Both the position numbers and the translations under genes were made by a program. This document shows, piece by piece, positions 51,819 to 60,022 of a DNA stretch of 64,000 nucleotides (position 1 is the stretch's first letter; every line of letters begins with the position of its first letter). The notes beneath the pieces are model-generated. The model was not told where the DNA came from, did no database searches, and saw only the letters and a list, made by a program, of their open reading frames with translations. The DNA comes from Archangium lipolyticum (GTDB taxonomy: Bacteria > Myxococcota > Myxococcia > Myxococcales > Myxococcaceae), in assembly GCF_024623785.1 (NCBI RefSeq), contig NZ_JANKBZ010000003.1, forward strand, positions 310,001-374,000, given 5' to 3'.

Positions 51819-54800
51819 GTGGACTCCATGACGCTCGAAGGCACACGCATCGGTCCCTACCGGCTGAAACATCTGGTGGGCAGCGGTGGGATGGGACAGG
51901 TCTTCGCCGCGGTAAATGAGCGCATCGAGCAGGAGGTCGCGCTCAAGCTCCTCTCCCCTGAGGCGGCGAGGGATCCCCAGCTCGTCGCGCGTTTCCTCCA
52001 GGAGGGGCGAGCCCTGGCACGGCTCCAGCACCCGGGGGTCGTGCGCATCCACCATTGCGATCAGCGCGACGATGGCACGGTGTACCTCGCCATGGAGCTG
52101 CTCCAGGGCCTCTCCTTGCGCGAGTGGATGCGAAGTCACCCGGGACCCGCGCCACGCGACGAGGCCCTGGCGATCGGACGGCGGATCGCGGAGGTGATGA
52201 CCGACATCCACACGAAGGGGATCGTCCACCGCGATCTCAAGCCCGAGAACGTCTTCCTGTGTTCCGACACGAGCCTTGCTCCGGAGCACCGGCTCAAGCT
52301 CCTGGACTTCGGCATCGCCAAGGTACCACCCGCCGTGAGTGGCAACCTGGTCGACACCCAGGTCCAGACCCTGGCGCCGGCCTTCCTCGGCACCGCGAGG
52401 TACATGGCCCCCGAACAGTTCCGCAACGCGGCGACGGTGGATGGCGCCGCGGACGTCTATGCACTCGGGGTCTTGCTCTTCGAGCTCCTGGCCGGGAGAC
52501 CGCCTTTCGATTCGAGCGATCTGATCGAGGTGATCTCCATGCACGTCCAGGGGGAGCCTCCGCCGCTGCGGGAGTTCGCGCCGGCAATCCCCGGGATGCT
52601 CTCCACCTTCATCGCCTCCATGCTCGCGAAGAATCCGGCGGAGCGGCCCACCATGCTCCGGTGCCAGGACATGCTGGGCCGTTCCTGGGAGGAGATGCAG
52701 GACAGGTGTCCCCTCCCCGGGCTCTCGCCCTTCACGGAGGCGCAGGCCGAGCTCTTCTTCGGCCGGCGGACGGAGATCGACGAGGTGCTCGGCCTGATCG
52801 AGGAATCGCACACGGGCCGGCGGCGCTGGGTGCAGCTCGAAGGGCCCAGCGGCATCGGCAAGTCCTCCCTGGTCCAGGCAGGGCTCCTCCCGCGGTTGAA
52901 GGAGCAGCGGACCGGAGACACGCCGCGATGGCTCATCGTCAACCCGCGGCCCTCCCATGCTCCGCTGCGCGGCCTCGCGCTGGCGCTCCACGCCACGTAC
53001 GCGGACGAGGGCCTCGCGCGCTCCCCGGAGGAGCTCGAGGCGATGCTGCTCGGAGATCCCCAGGCGCTCCGAACCCTGGTGACGGCCCATACGCCCCCCG
53101 GGTGCTGTCTCCTGCTGGTGCTCGAACAACTGGAGGAGCTGTTCACGCTCGGAGAGACGGAGCGGCGGCACCTGGACGGGCTGGTGTCGGCCGCGCTCGC
53201 CGCCCCCGACTCTCCGCTGCGGCTGCTCACCACCCTGCGCAGCGACTTCATCCACCAGTTCGAGCAATGGCCCCGCCTCGCCCAACAGCTCAACGAGGCG
53301 GTACGCCACTACCTTCGAGGCATGGACGAGGGGGCACTGACCCAGGTGATCCAGGGCATGGCGCAGCGCGCCGGGCTGAGGCTCTCCGAGGGGCTCCCGG
53401 AGCGGATGGTCCGTGATGCCACGAGCGTAGGCAGCCGGCTCTCCCTGATCGGCCATACGCTGCGGGGACTCTGGGCGCAGCGCAGCGGCACGCTCCTGAC
53501 CCATGAACGTTACGAGCAGCTCGGCGGCGTGGGCGGCGCGCTGGTGCGCCAGGCCGAACAGCTCCTCGATGGGCTCGGAGTGGAGAAACGGGAGCGCGCG
53601 AAGTGGCTGCTGCTCGATCTGGTACAGGTCAACCGTGGCAGCTCCGTCATCCGCCGTTCCCGTTCGAGACAGGAGGTATTGCTGGCGGCGGGAGGCGACG
53701 CGCTGGCCGAGGAGGTGTTGCGCCAGCTGTCCGGAATGCGCTCCGGGTCCGTGAACCCAGAGGAACAGGCCCCGCGGCTCATCGTGGTCTCGGAGGAAGC
53801 GGACCCGTCCCAGCAGCGCGTCGATCTGATCCACGAAACCCTGCTCCAGCTGGTGCCCTCCATCGCTGGCTGGATCGAGAAGGAACGCACACGGCTCGAA
53901 CGGCATGCGGAGCTGGAGGCCTCCGCGCACACCTGGGAACAGGAGCCAGGGTATGGACTGCCCACGGGCACCCTGCTCGAGCACTATCTCCAGACAGTTG
54001 GCTCCTCCTCACCGGGGCTCGCCGTCCGGAAGGCCAGCGAGACAGCGATGCGCTTCCTCGAAGCCGCGCGGCGGCTCGAGCGGCGACGCACCTGGATCCG
54101 CAGAGCGGCCCTCTTCGCCTCCGTCGCGGCGGTGTTGGCCATCACCCTCAGTGCCGTCCAGGCCATCCGGGAGCGGCTGCTCGCCCAAGCCACGCTCCAA
54201 GAGATCCTCGACCTCACGAATGGTTTCGTTTCGAATACGGACTGGGAGCTCAGCAGGCGTTCCTTCACGCTCCCGGTGCGCCAGCAACTCCTCGAGAAAC
54301 TCGACGAACGGCTCGCGAATCTCCCTGAGCAGTACCGTGATACTTCCGAGGTACGCTTGGCCACCATCGAGACACGGCAAAGGCGTGCCGATCTTGCCTT
54401 CCATGACGGGACGCTTGCCCAGGCCATTGCCTTCCTGGACACCTCGCTGAAGTCGCTCCAGCAGGGCCTCCGTGAGCAGCCGGAGAACACGGGCTTCCTG
54501 TTCCTGCTCGGACTGGAATATTCGAAGAGGGGAAAGATCGTGCAGGCACTTGGACACCCCGAGGCGCGCTTGTACTTCACCCAGGCCATCAAGCTCTTCG
54601 AGCGACAGCACCCGAAGGATGAGCCCAACGACAGACGAACGCGAGCGACGAGCTACTCCGAGCTGGCCGATCTGGAGCTCGCGACCGGCCGGCCTGACAT
54701 AGCCATGAAACTGTACGATCGAGCCCTCCCGCTCCTGGAGAAGAACAAGAACAAGGGCGTCTATGACCAGTCGCTCCTGGCGGAGACGCTCGGCTCTCGC

Positions 54801-55217
54801 GCCAAGGCAGCCCACCTGGCGGGAGCCCCGGATGCGAAGGCGTTCTTCGTTCGAGCGCTGGACCTGGGACGCTCCGTCAAAAATGCCGAGCCAGAGAACA
54901 CGTACTCCCTCTGGGTACTGGCAGGGATTCTCGTCAAGAAGGCGGAGTTCGAGATGGCCCGTGGAGAGCACGGTGCCGCAGCCGAGCACTACCAGGAGGC
55001 CCAGGAACTGGGACGCGAGCTTCACGAAGGTGAAAAACCCAACAAGCGCTATGCGCTGGTCCTGGGCGAGAGCCTGCTCGGAGAAGAGAATCTGGCGCAC
55101 TTTCGTGGGGATTGCGGTCTCGCCACACGCCTGCGCGATGAACGATGTGCGCTGATAGTCGGCTTCCGGCGCAAGGACCCGGAGGATGTTCGCTTCCGGC
55201 CTCTGGCCTGCGATTGA
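51819..55217 (+). CDS. Ser/Thr kinase with STAND-type ATPase, transmembrane helix and TPR-like tail
   Basis: 1132 residues from a GTG with AAGGAG six bases upstream (51819; an ATG at 51828 is the alternative). The kinase domain (about 10-285) is intact: GSGGMGQVF, ALKLL, IVHRDLKPENV, LLDFGIAKV and TARYMAPEQF. Then LFFGRRTEIDEVLGLIEES and EGPSGIGKSSLVQAGLLPRL (Walker A near 345) mark an nSTAND-type NTPase. A hydrophobic helix (about 757-775) is followed by a helical tail with TPR-like periodicity (about 880-1110). STAND kinases of this shape are proposed stress or phage sensors; here the role is unknown. It lies 100 bp upstream of the CBASS-like pair. Confidence 0.88.
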   Translation: MDSMTLEGTRIGPYRLKHLVGSGGMGQVFAAVNERIEQEVALKLLSPEAARDPQLVARFLQEGRALARLQHPGVVRIHHCDQRDDGTVYLAMELLQGLSLREWMRSHPGPAPRDEALAIGRRIAEVMTDIHTKGIVHRDLKPENVFLCSDTSLAPEHRLKLLDFGIAKVPPAVSGNLVDTQVQTLAPAFLGTARYMAPEQFRNAATVDGAADVYALGVLLFELLAGRPPFDSSDLIEVISMHVQGEPPPLREFAPAIPGMLSTFIASMLAKNPAERPTMLRCQDMLGRSWEEMQDRCPLPGLSPFTEAQAELFFGRRTEIDEVLGLIEESHTGRRRWVQLEGPSGIGKSSLVQAGLLPRLKEQRTGDTPRWLIVNPRPSHAPLRGLALALHATYADEGLARSPEELEAMLLGDPQALRTLVTAHTPPGCCLLLVLEQLEELFTLGETERRHLDGLVSAALAAPDSPLRLLTTLRSDFIHQFEQWPRLAQQLNEAVRHYLRGMDEGALTQVIQGMAQRAGLRLSEGLPERMVRDATSVGSRLSLIGHTLRGLWAQRSGTLLTHERYEQLGGVGGALVRQAEQLLDGLGVEKRERAKWLLLDLVQVNRGSSVIRRSRSRQEVLLAAGGDALAEEVLRQLSGMRSGSVNPEEQAPRLIVVSEEADPSQQRVDLIHETLLQLVPSIAGWIEKERTRLERHAELEASAHTWEQEPGYGLPTGTLLEHYLQTVGSSSPGLAVRKASETAMRFLEAARRLERRRTWIRRAALFASVAAVLAITLSAVQAIRERLLAQATLQEILDLTNGFVSNTDWELSRRSFTLPVRQQLLEKLDERLANLPEQYRDTSEVRLATIETRQRRADLAFHDGTLAQAIAFLDTSLKSLQQGLREQPENTGFLFLLGLEYSKRGKIVQALGHPEARLYFTQAIKLFERQHPKDEPNDRRTRATSYSELADLELATGRPDIAMKLYDRALPLLEKNKNKGVYDQSLLAETLGSRAKAAHLAGAPDAKAFFVRALDLGRSVKNAEPENTYSLWVLAGILVKKAEFEMARGEHGAAAEHYQEAQELGRELHEGEKPNKRYALVLGESLLGEENLAHFRGDCGLATRLRDERCALIVGFRRKDPEDVRFRPLACD

Positions 55218-55317
55218 ACCGGGGCCCGAAAAAATAAAAAGAAATCTCCGCGCTCGATCCTTTCGCGGATGGCGTCCATGGAGATCAGGAACCCGATTCC
55301 TCCTGGACCGGAACTCC

Positions 55318-57126
55318 ATGATCGAGCCGAACGACATGCCCCCGAGCGGGCTCATCCTCCTGTCACAACCCGCACAGCTCGGCATCACGCCGAGGGACAT
55401 GGCTGGCGCGCTGCCCGAATCCTACAAGGCCCTACCCCGGCTGGATGTTGAGCTGGACATGACGGAGCTTGCCTCACACGCACTCCGTTCGCGCGACTGG
55501 GGCGAGGCCCAGCGAGCGCTCGAGGACCTGTTCCGCGCGAAGCTCGCTCCGATCCGGGAGAAGCACCCCGACTACCGGCTCGTGTACTTCGGCTCCTCCC
55601 CCATCCCCCTCGCCATCTACCTGGGCTCCCTGATCTCCACCTGGCAGCAGGTGGAGGTCATCCCGCACCACCACGTGAGACGGGCCTGGGGATGGTTCCC
55701 CGAGCCCGGAAGACCCCCTGCCCGCCTCGCGCGGGTCCACCTGCCGGAGCACTGGGAGCGATCCTCGGGTGATGCGGTCATCCGGGTCTCGACGTCGCAC
55801 CGCGTCGACCGGCACATGACGGAGCGGGTGATTCCCCAGCCCCTGGTGGAGATCGACATCGCGCTGGAGTCGCCGGCGGAGGACGCCTTCACCCGCATGG
55901 AGCAGATGCAGGAGGTCGCCCACGCGTTCCGGGAAGCCCTGGACATCATTGGCACCCGGTTCCCAGGCATCCAATGCGTCCACCTGTTCGCCTCGGTCCA
56001 ACCGGGAATGGCGCTCCTGCTCGGCGCCCAGATCAACCGGACGATGCACCCACCCGTGCAGACGTACCAGTACGCGCGGCACGAGGAGAACGAGCCGTAT
56101 CACCAGCGGGCCTTGCTCGTGAACGCCCCGAGCCTCCCCGAGCCCCTGCCCCTGACCGAGGAAGAGCGGGCCCTGGCTGATGGCGATCGCGGGAACCTGC
56201 TGCGGGACCTCGAAGGGATGAAGGAGTTCACCCGGCGGGAGCACGAGCCCTCCGCGCGAAACTGGCTCGCGGGTCTCCTGTCGAGCCCGGGAGGGCATCC
56301 GGAGTTCTCCGGCCATTGGCTGCACCTGCCGGCCCTGCGCGACACGCTGTTGTTCGAAACGACGGTGGATGTCGAGCGGCGGACCGTCACGGACAGCTTC
56401 CTTCTCGACTCCTCCAGCAATGCCTGGCAGGTGGACGCGCACTGGCTGGCGCGGCTCGCGCGGAGGATCCCCGAGGAGGTGCGGAGACAGCGCGCCCTGC
56501 GCATGCTCGTATTGCACGAGCTGGCGCATCGTGGGCCTCAGGGACTCACCAGCAGATCGAGCAGGGAGATCGGGCGCTTCCCCAAGGTGCTCGAGGAGAT
56601 CGATTATCACGCGGACGTCTGGGCGATGTTGCACGAGTATGCGCTCGCGCGGGCAAGGGACCCGGGCGAGGTCGCCGATCCACGAAGGTTCTTCATGGAT
56701 CTGGTCCGGATCGCGACCGAGACCATGTGGGCCTTCGATGACGGCGGTCCGCCGCTGCGGGAGATCCAGATCCGCCGCCTCAACCGGTATCTCATCTGGT
56801 ACTGGCAGTACCTGCTCCTGGAGCGCGGCGCCGGACGGGGACACAAGACGACGCTCGAGTTCCTCCTGTCGATCCTCGCGCAGCGCCCCCTCATCGAGCT
56901 GGCGGGCCCCACCGTGGTCGCCCATGACGAGCGCGTCTACTTCGCCCTCGACACCGCGCGGGTGAAGGTGCCCGAGCTCGGGCTCTACCACGAGGGGCGC
57001 CTCCATCGGCACGGGGCCCGGTCCGACTTCGAGCTCCACGCGCTGCTCGAGGGAGCGCGGAATCGCGACGGGAACGGGATTCTCGAGGTCCTGCGATCGG
57101 CCTTCGACCTGACGGTGCGGCGTTGA
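55318..57126 (+). CDS. Candidate CBASS effector: SAVED domain fused to HExxH metallopeptidase-like domain
   Basis: 602 residues from the ATG at 55318. Residues about 85-270 look like a SAVED domain, the nucleotide-sensing fold of CBASS effectors: RLVYFGSSPIPLAIYLG, then CVHLFASVQPGMALLLGAQI (220-239), PPVQTYQYARH and YHQRALLV. Residues about 330-600 form a separate region with HELAH at 400-404, a zinc-metallopeptidase HExxH, and EEIDYHADVWAM (426-437), where D429 or E427 is placed to be the third ligand in an ExxAD-like motif. No nuclease, TIR or transmembrane effector motif is visible. It is followed 11 bp later by the CD-NTase. SAVED is a confident fold guess; the protease call rests on one motif pair. 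Confidence 0.75.
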   Translation: MIEPNDMPPSGLILLSQPAQLGITPRDMAGALPESYKALPRLDVELDMTELASHALRSRDWGEAQRALEDLFRAKLAPIREKHPDYRLVYFGSSPIPLAIYLGSLISTWQQVEVIPHHHVRRAWGWFPEPGRPPARLARVHLPEHWERSSGDAVIRVSTSHRVDRHMTERVIPQPLVEIDIALESPAEDAFTRMEQMQEVAHAFREALDIIGTRFPGIQCVHLFASVQPGMALLLGAQINRTMHPPVQTYQYARHEENEPYHQRALLVNAPSLPEPLPLTEEERALADGDRGNLLRDLEGMKEFTRREHEPSARNWLAGLLSSPGGHPEFSGHWLHLPALRDTLLFETTVDVERRTVTDSFLLDSSSNAWQVDAHWLARLARRIPEEVRRQRALRMLVLHELAHRGPQGLTSRSSREIGRFPKVLEEIDYHADVWAMLHEYALARARDPGEVADPRRFFMDLVRIATETMWAFDDGGPPLREIQIRRLNRYLIWYWQYLLLERGAGRGHKTTLEFLLSILAQRPLIELAGPTVVAHDERVYFALDTARVKVPELGLYHEGRLHRHGARSDFELHALLEGARNRDGNGILEVLRSAFDLTVRR

Positions 57127-57137
57127 GAGGAGCCCCC

Positions 57138-58049
57138 ATGTCCTTCCAACCCCTGTTCCGGCGGTTCCACGAGACCATTCAACTGAAGCGGCACGGAGAG
57201 ACCGCGGAGCTCATCCAGAAGAGCGAACGCATCTTCAAGCGGCTTCGGGACAACCTGCCCGTCTCCTTCCGACCCTTCTACCAAGGCAGCTACGTCATGG
57301 GGACGGGCATCAAGCCGCTCAACGGCCATTACGACCTCGACGTCGGGCTCGAGTTCGATCTGGACCCTCGGACGAACGATCCCGTCAAGGTGAAGGAGTG
57401 GGTCTACAAGGCCGTGAGCGAGCACACCACCAAGGTGGAATGGCGCCGCCCGTGCATCACGGTGTACTACCAGGAGGCTCGCGAGATCCGTTACCACATC
57501 GACCTCGCCATCTTGGCGAGGGCGCCGTCCACCGGCACGTTGTACCTGGCGCTCGGCAAGCAGAACGCGCTCCCGGAACAGCGCAAGTGGCAGCCCGACG
57601 ATCGCAAAGGCTTCATGGAAGCCCTCGAGCGCAGGTTCACGGGTGAGGACGCCGGGCAGTTCTGCCGGGTCATCCGCTACCTGAAGCGCTGGAAGGACGT
57701 GCACTTCCCCAGCGAGGGGCGAGCGGCCCCCACGGGACTCGGCCTCACGGTCGCCGCGTACCACTGGTTCCAGCCCGTGAGGAACGGCCGGCAGCAGCCC
57801 GCCGACTACGATGACCTGGCGGCGACCACCGTCCTAGTGCGTTCGATGCGTCAACGCTTCGGCTCGCGCCTCTCCCTCCAGTTCCCCAGAGCGCCTCAGG
57901 ATGACGTGTTCGCACGCATGAACGACCAGCAGATGAAGGAGTTCCGTGAGCGCCTCGACAAACTGCACGGATGGCTGGAGGAGGCGGCGAGGACCCAATC
58001 CGTCGCACCGCTTCAGCGGGCCTTTGGTGGGCACTTTCCCCCGAAATAA
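57138..58049 (+). CDS. CD-NTase (cGAS/DncV-like nucleotidyltransferase)
   Basis: 303 residues from the ATG at 57138 with GAGAGGAG upstream. The nucleotidyltransferase core is complete: FYQGSYVMGTG (GS motif at 50-51), YDLDVGLEFD with Asp66 and Asp68, and YHIDLAIL with the third metal-binding Asp122. VIRYLKRWKDVHF belongs to the helical C-terminal domain shared with OAS-like enzymes. It should make a cyclic or linear oligonucleotide signal from NTPs after phage sensing and switch on the SAVED protein encoded just upstream. No Cap2/Cap3 ubiquitin-like genes are adjacent, so the pair is a minimal (type I-like) CBASS. Confidence 0.88.
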   Translation: MSFQPLFRRFHETIQLKRHGETAELIQKSERIFKRLRDNLPVSFRPFYQGSYVMGTGIKPLNGHYDLDVGLEFDLDPRTNDPVKVKEWVYKAVSEHTTKVEWRRPCITVYYQEAREIRYHIDLAILARAPSTGTLYLALGKQNALPEQRKWQPDDRKGFMEALERRFTGEDAGQFCRVIRYLKRWKDVHFPSEGRAAPTGLGLTVAAYHWFQPVRNGRQQPADYDDLAATTVLVRSMRQRFGSRLSLQFPRAPQDDVFARMNDQQMKEFRERLDKLHGWLEEAARTQSVAPLQRAFGGHFPPK

Positions 58050-58068
58050 GGACATCGGACGTCAGCAC

Positions 58069-58881
58069 ATGGACCACGAAGCCATGCCGGAGGTGTCCTT
58101 CGAGGAGCTGCTCCGCCGTGCGCGTGCCGGGGACGAGAGAGCGCGCGCGGCGCTCTTCAAACGGTACGAGCCGATGCTCGGGAAATGGGCCATGGGGACA
58201 CTTGCCCGTGTGCCGCCGGGCGTTGCCCACCCTTCGGACATCACGCAGGACACGGTGGAGCGCGCGTTCAGCCGTTTCTCTTCCTTCAAGGGCGCCACGG
58301 AGGCCGAGTGGATCGGCTGGCTCAAGAGCATCCTCCGCAACCGGGCGGTGCAGTCCGTGCGGGAGGCGCGGCGACAGAAGCGCGGCCCATCTAGCACCGT
58401 CCCCCTGGACAGCCCCGAGGCCCTGACTGCGGCCGCACGGCAGCAGAGCCCGAGCCAGGCCGCCGCCGTCCAAGAGGATTGGCGGATGCTCCTCGCGCTC
58501 CTCTTTCAACTCCCGGATGACCAGCGCCAGGCCATCTGGCTCTGCCACCTCAAGGATCTCCCGGTCGCAGAGGCCGCCCGGCACATGGGAAGGACGGAGC
58601 CCTCCGTCGCGGGACTCCAGCAGCGGGGATTGGAGGCGCTGCGCGCGCGCAGGGCGGAGAGCCTGGGCCTGAAGCCCGGGGAGCCGTCCACCGTCACCAA
58701 CACGGTGAATGACGCGGCGGCCGCCCTGCTGACCTATCTGCGGCGACGCGATGCGAGAGAGAAGGTGGAGCCGGCCTCGTTCCTCGCCGAGCACCCGGAC
58801 TGCGCGGACGAGCTGCGCGACATGCTCGATTGGATCGAACGTCTCCAGGCCCTGCGGCCGGCGACCCCCCCACGGAAGTGA
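58069..58881 (+). CDS. ECF-type RNA polymerase sigma factor
   Basis: 270 residues from the ATG at 58069, 19 bp after the CD-NTase stop. Sigma region 2: ALFKRYEPML, ITQDTVERAFSRFSSFKG and WLKSILRNRAVQSVREAR. Region 4: LLFQLPDDQRQAIWLCHLKD followed by the helix-turn-helix VAEAARHMGRTEPSVAGLQQ. A C-terminal extension (about 190-270) ending in FLAEHPDCADELRDML resembles extensions of ECF factors paired with Ser/Thr kinases rather than anti-sigma factors. The next gene is such a kinase. Confidence 0.87.
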   Translation: MDHEAMPEVSFEELLRRARAGDERARAALFKRYEPMLGKWAMGTLARVPPGVAHPSDITQDTVERAFSRFSSFKGATEAEWIGWLKSILRNRAVQSVREARRQKRGPSSTVPLDSPEALTAAARQQSPSQAAAVQEDWRMLLALLFQLPDDQRQAIWLCHLKDLPVAEAARHMGRTEPSVAGLQQRGLEALRARRAESLGLKPGEPSTVTNTVNDAAAALLTYLRRRDAREKVEPASFLAEHPDCADELRDMLDWIERLQALRPATPPRK

Positions 58882-58902
58882 ACCGGAAGACGGGAGTGAG
58901 AG

Positions 58903-59763
58903 GTGCCCATGCTTTCACCCGGGTTGCGTATTGGAGAGCACGTGCTGGTCCGCCGCGTGGCGATTGGCGCCATGAGCGAGGTGTACGAGGGCCGCCATGA
59001 GACCCTTGGGCATCCGGTCGCGGTGAAGGTCCTGTTCCCCGAGTGGTGCGCCCACGAGGAGGTAGTTGCCCGCTTCCTCAACGAGGCGCGTGCGCTCCAA
59101 CTCCTGCGGCACGCACGCATCGTGACAGCCTTCGAGTATGGGACCCTACCCGGGGGAACGCCCTTCATGGTCCTGGAGTGGCTGCCCGTGGACCTCCACC
59201 GGGTGCTCACACGAGCAGGCGGACCGCTCCCCCCTCGGGACGCGGTCCGCGTCACCACGCAGCTGGCCGAGGCGCTGACCGCGTTGCACGAGCGCGGCAT
59301 CGTCCATCGCGATCTGAAGCCAGCCAACGTGCTGCTGGCGCGGGAGGAGCCCTCGGCGCTGGAGGTCAAGCTGGCCGACCTCGGCCTCGCCAAGATGCCT
59401 CCCAGCGAGGTCGAGGCTCGCGCGGAAGAGCCCACCCTCCCCGTCTCGACGGGCGGCGGCGCGTTGCTGGGGACGTGGGACTACATGGCCCCGGAGCAGT
59501 GGGTCCAATCCAAGAGCGTCGACCCGAAGGCGGATGTCTATGCGCTCGGGGTGCTCCTGTTCCAGATGCTGACGGGCCAGCTGCCCTTCCCCGCAGAGCA
59601 GCAGAAGGACCTGATGTACTTCCACCTGCTGGAGCCACCCCCGCTCGACCTGCTCGAGGGCCGCGTGCCCCCGACCATCCGCGATCTCGTCGCGGAAATG
59701 TTGGGCAAGAAGCCCGCGCAACGCCCGGCGATGCGCGACGTGATGGAGCGGCTCGCCGTCTGA
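58903..59763 (+). CDS. Soluble Ser/Thr protein kinase
   Basis: 286 residues; GTG at 58903 or ATG at 58909, both near a GGAG/GAGAGG site. A bare Hanks-type kinase domain without membrane segment or accessory domain. VAVKVLF, IVHRDLKPANVLL and GTWDYMAPEQW are intact; the metal-binding DFG is DLG (KLADLGLAKM), an accepted variant, and the glycine loop is degenerate (VAIGAMSEVY). It probably phosphorylates the sigma factor encoded 21 bp upstream, by analogy with kinase-linked ECF groups. Confidence 0.87.
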   Translation: MPMLSPGLRIGEHVLVRRVAIGAMSEVYEGRHETLGHPVAVKVLFPEWCAHEEVVARFLNEARALQLLRHARIVTAFEYGTLPGGTPFMVLEWLPVDLHRVLTRAGGPLPPRDAVRVTTQLAEALTALHERGIVHRDLKPANVLLAREEPSALEVKLADLGLAKMPPSEVEARAEEPTLPVSTGGGALLGTWDYMAPEQWVQSKSVDPKADVYALGVLLFQMLTGQLPFPAEQQKDLMYFHLLEPPPLDLLEGRVPPTIRDLVAEMLGKKPAQRPAMRDVMERLAV

Positions 59764-59791
59764 CACTTTCACAACGAACCAAGGCACGGAC

Positions 59792-60022
59792 ATGTCGCTG
59801 GTGGATTTGAATGGTTGGTGGAGGAGACGTTCCCGTCAGGTCTGGGAGGGCTTGCGTCCCCCTCCGCTCGGGCTCACCGAGCTGTGGAGGGATCTGTCCT
59901 GGCACCGGGCGCTCTACGCCGAGGACGGACTGCCCCTGCGCGACCAGCTCGCGTTCCTCGGGCTGCGGGTCGTACAGCGCGTCTCCTACAACCTGGGTTG
60001 GCACCTCGGAGGGCGGCGATGA
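59792..60022 (+). CDS. 76-residue peptide of unknown function, translationally coupled to a radical SAM enzyme
   Basis: 76 residues, strongly basic and Trp-rich (NGWWRRRSRQVWEG, ELWRDLSWHRALY), with an amphipathic second half (LRDQLAFLGLRVVQRVSYNLG). Its TGA overlaps the next gene's ATG (60019-60022), so both are made from one transcript. It could be a substrate peptide, a small adaptor or an antitoxin-like partner. No Cys cluster or GG leader typical of sactipeptides or bacteriocins is seen. Confidence 0.6.
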   Translation: MSLVDLNGWWRRRSRQVWEGLRPPPLGLTELWRDLSWHRALYAEDGLPLRDQLAFLGLRVVQRVSYNLGWHLGGRR

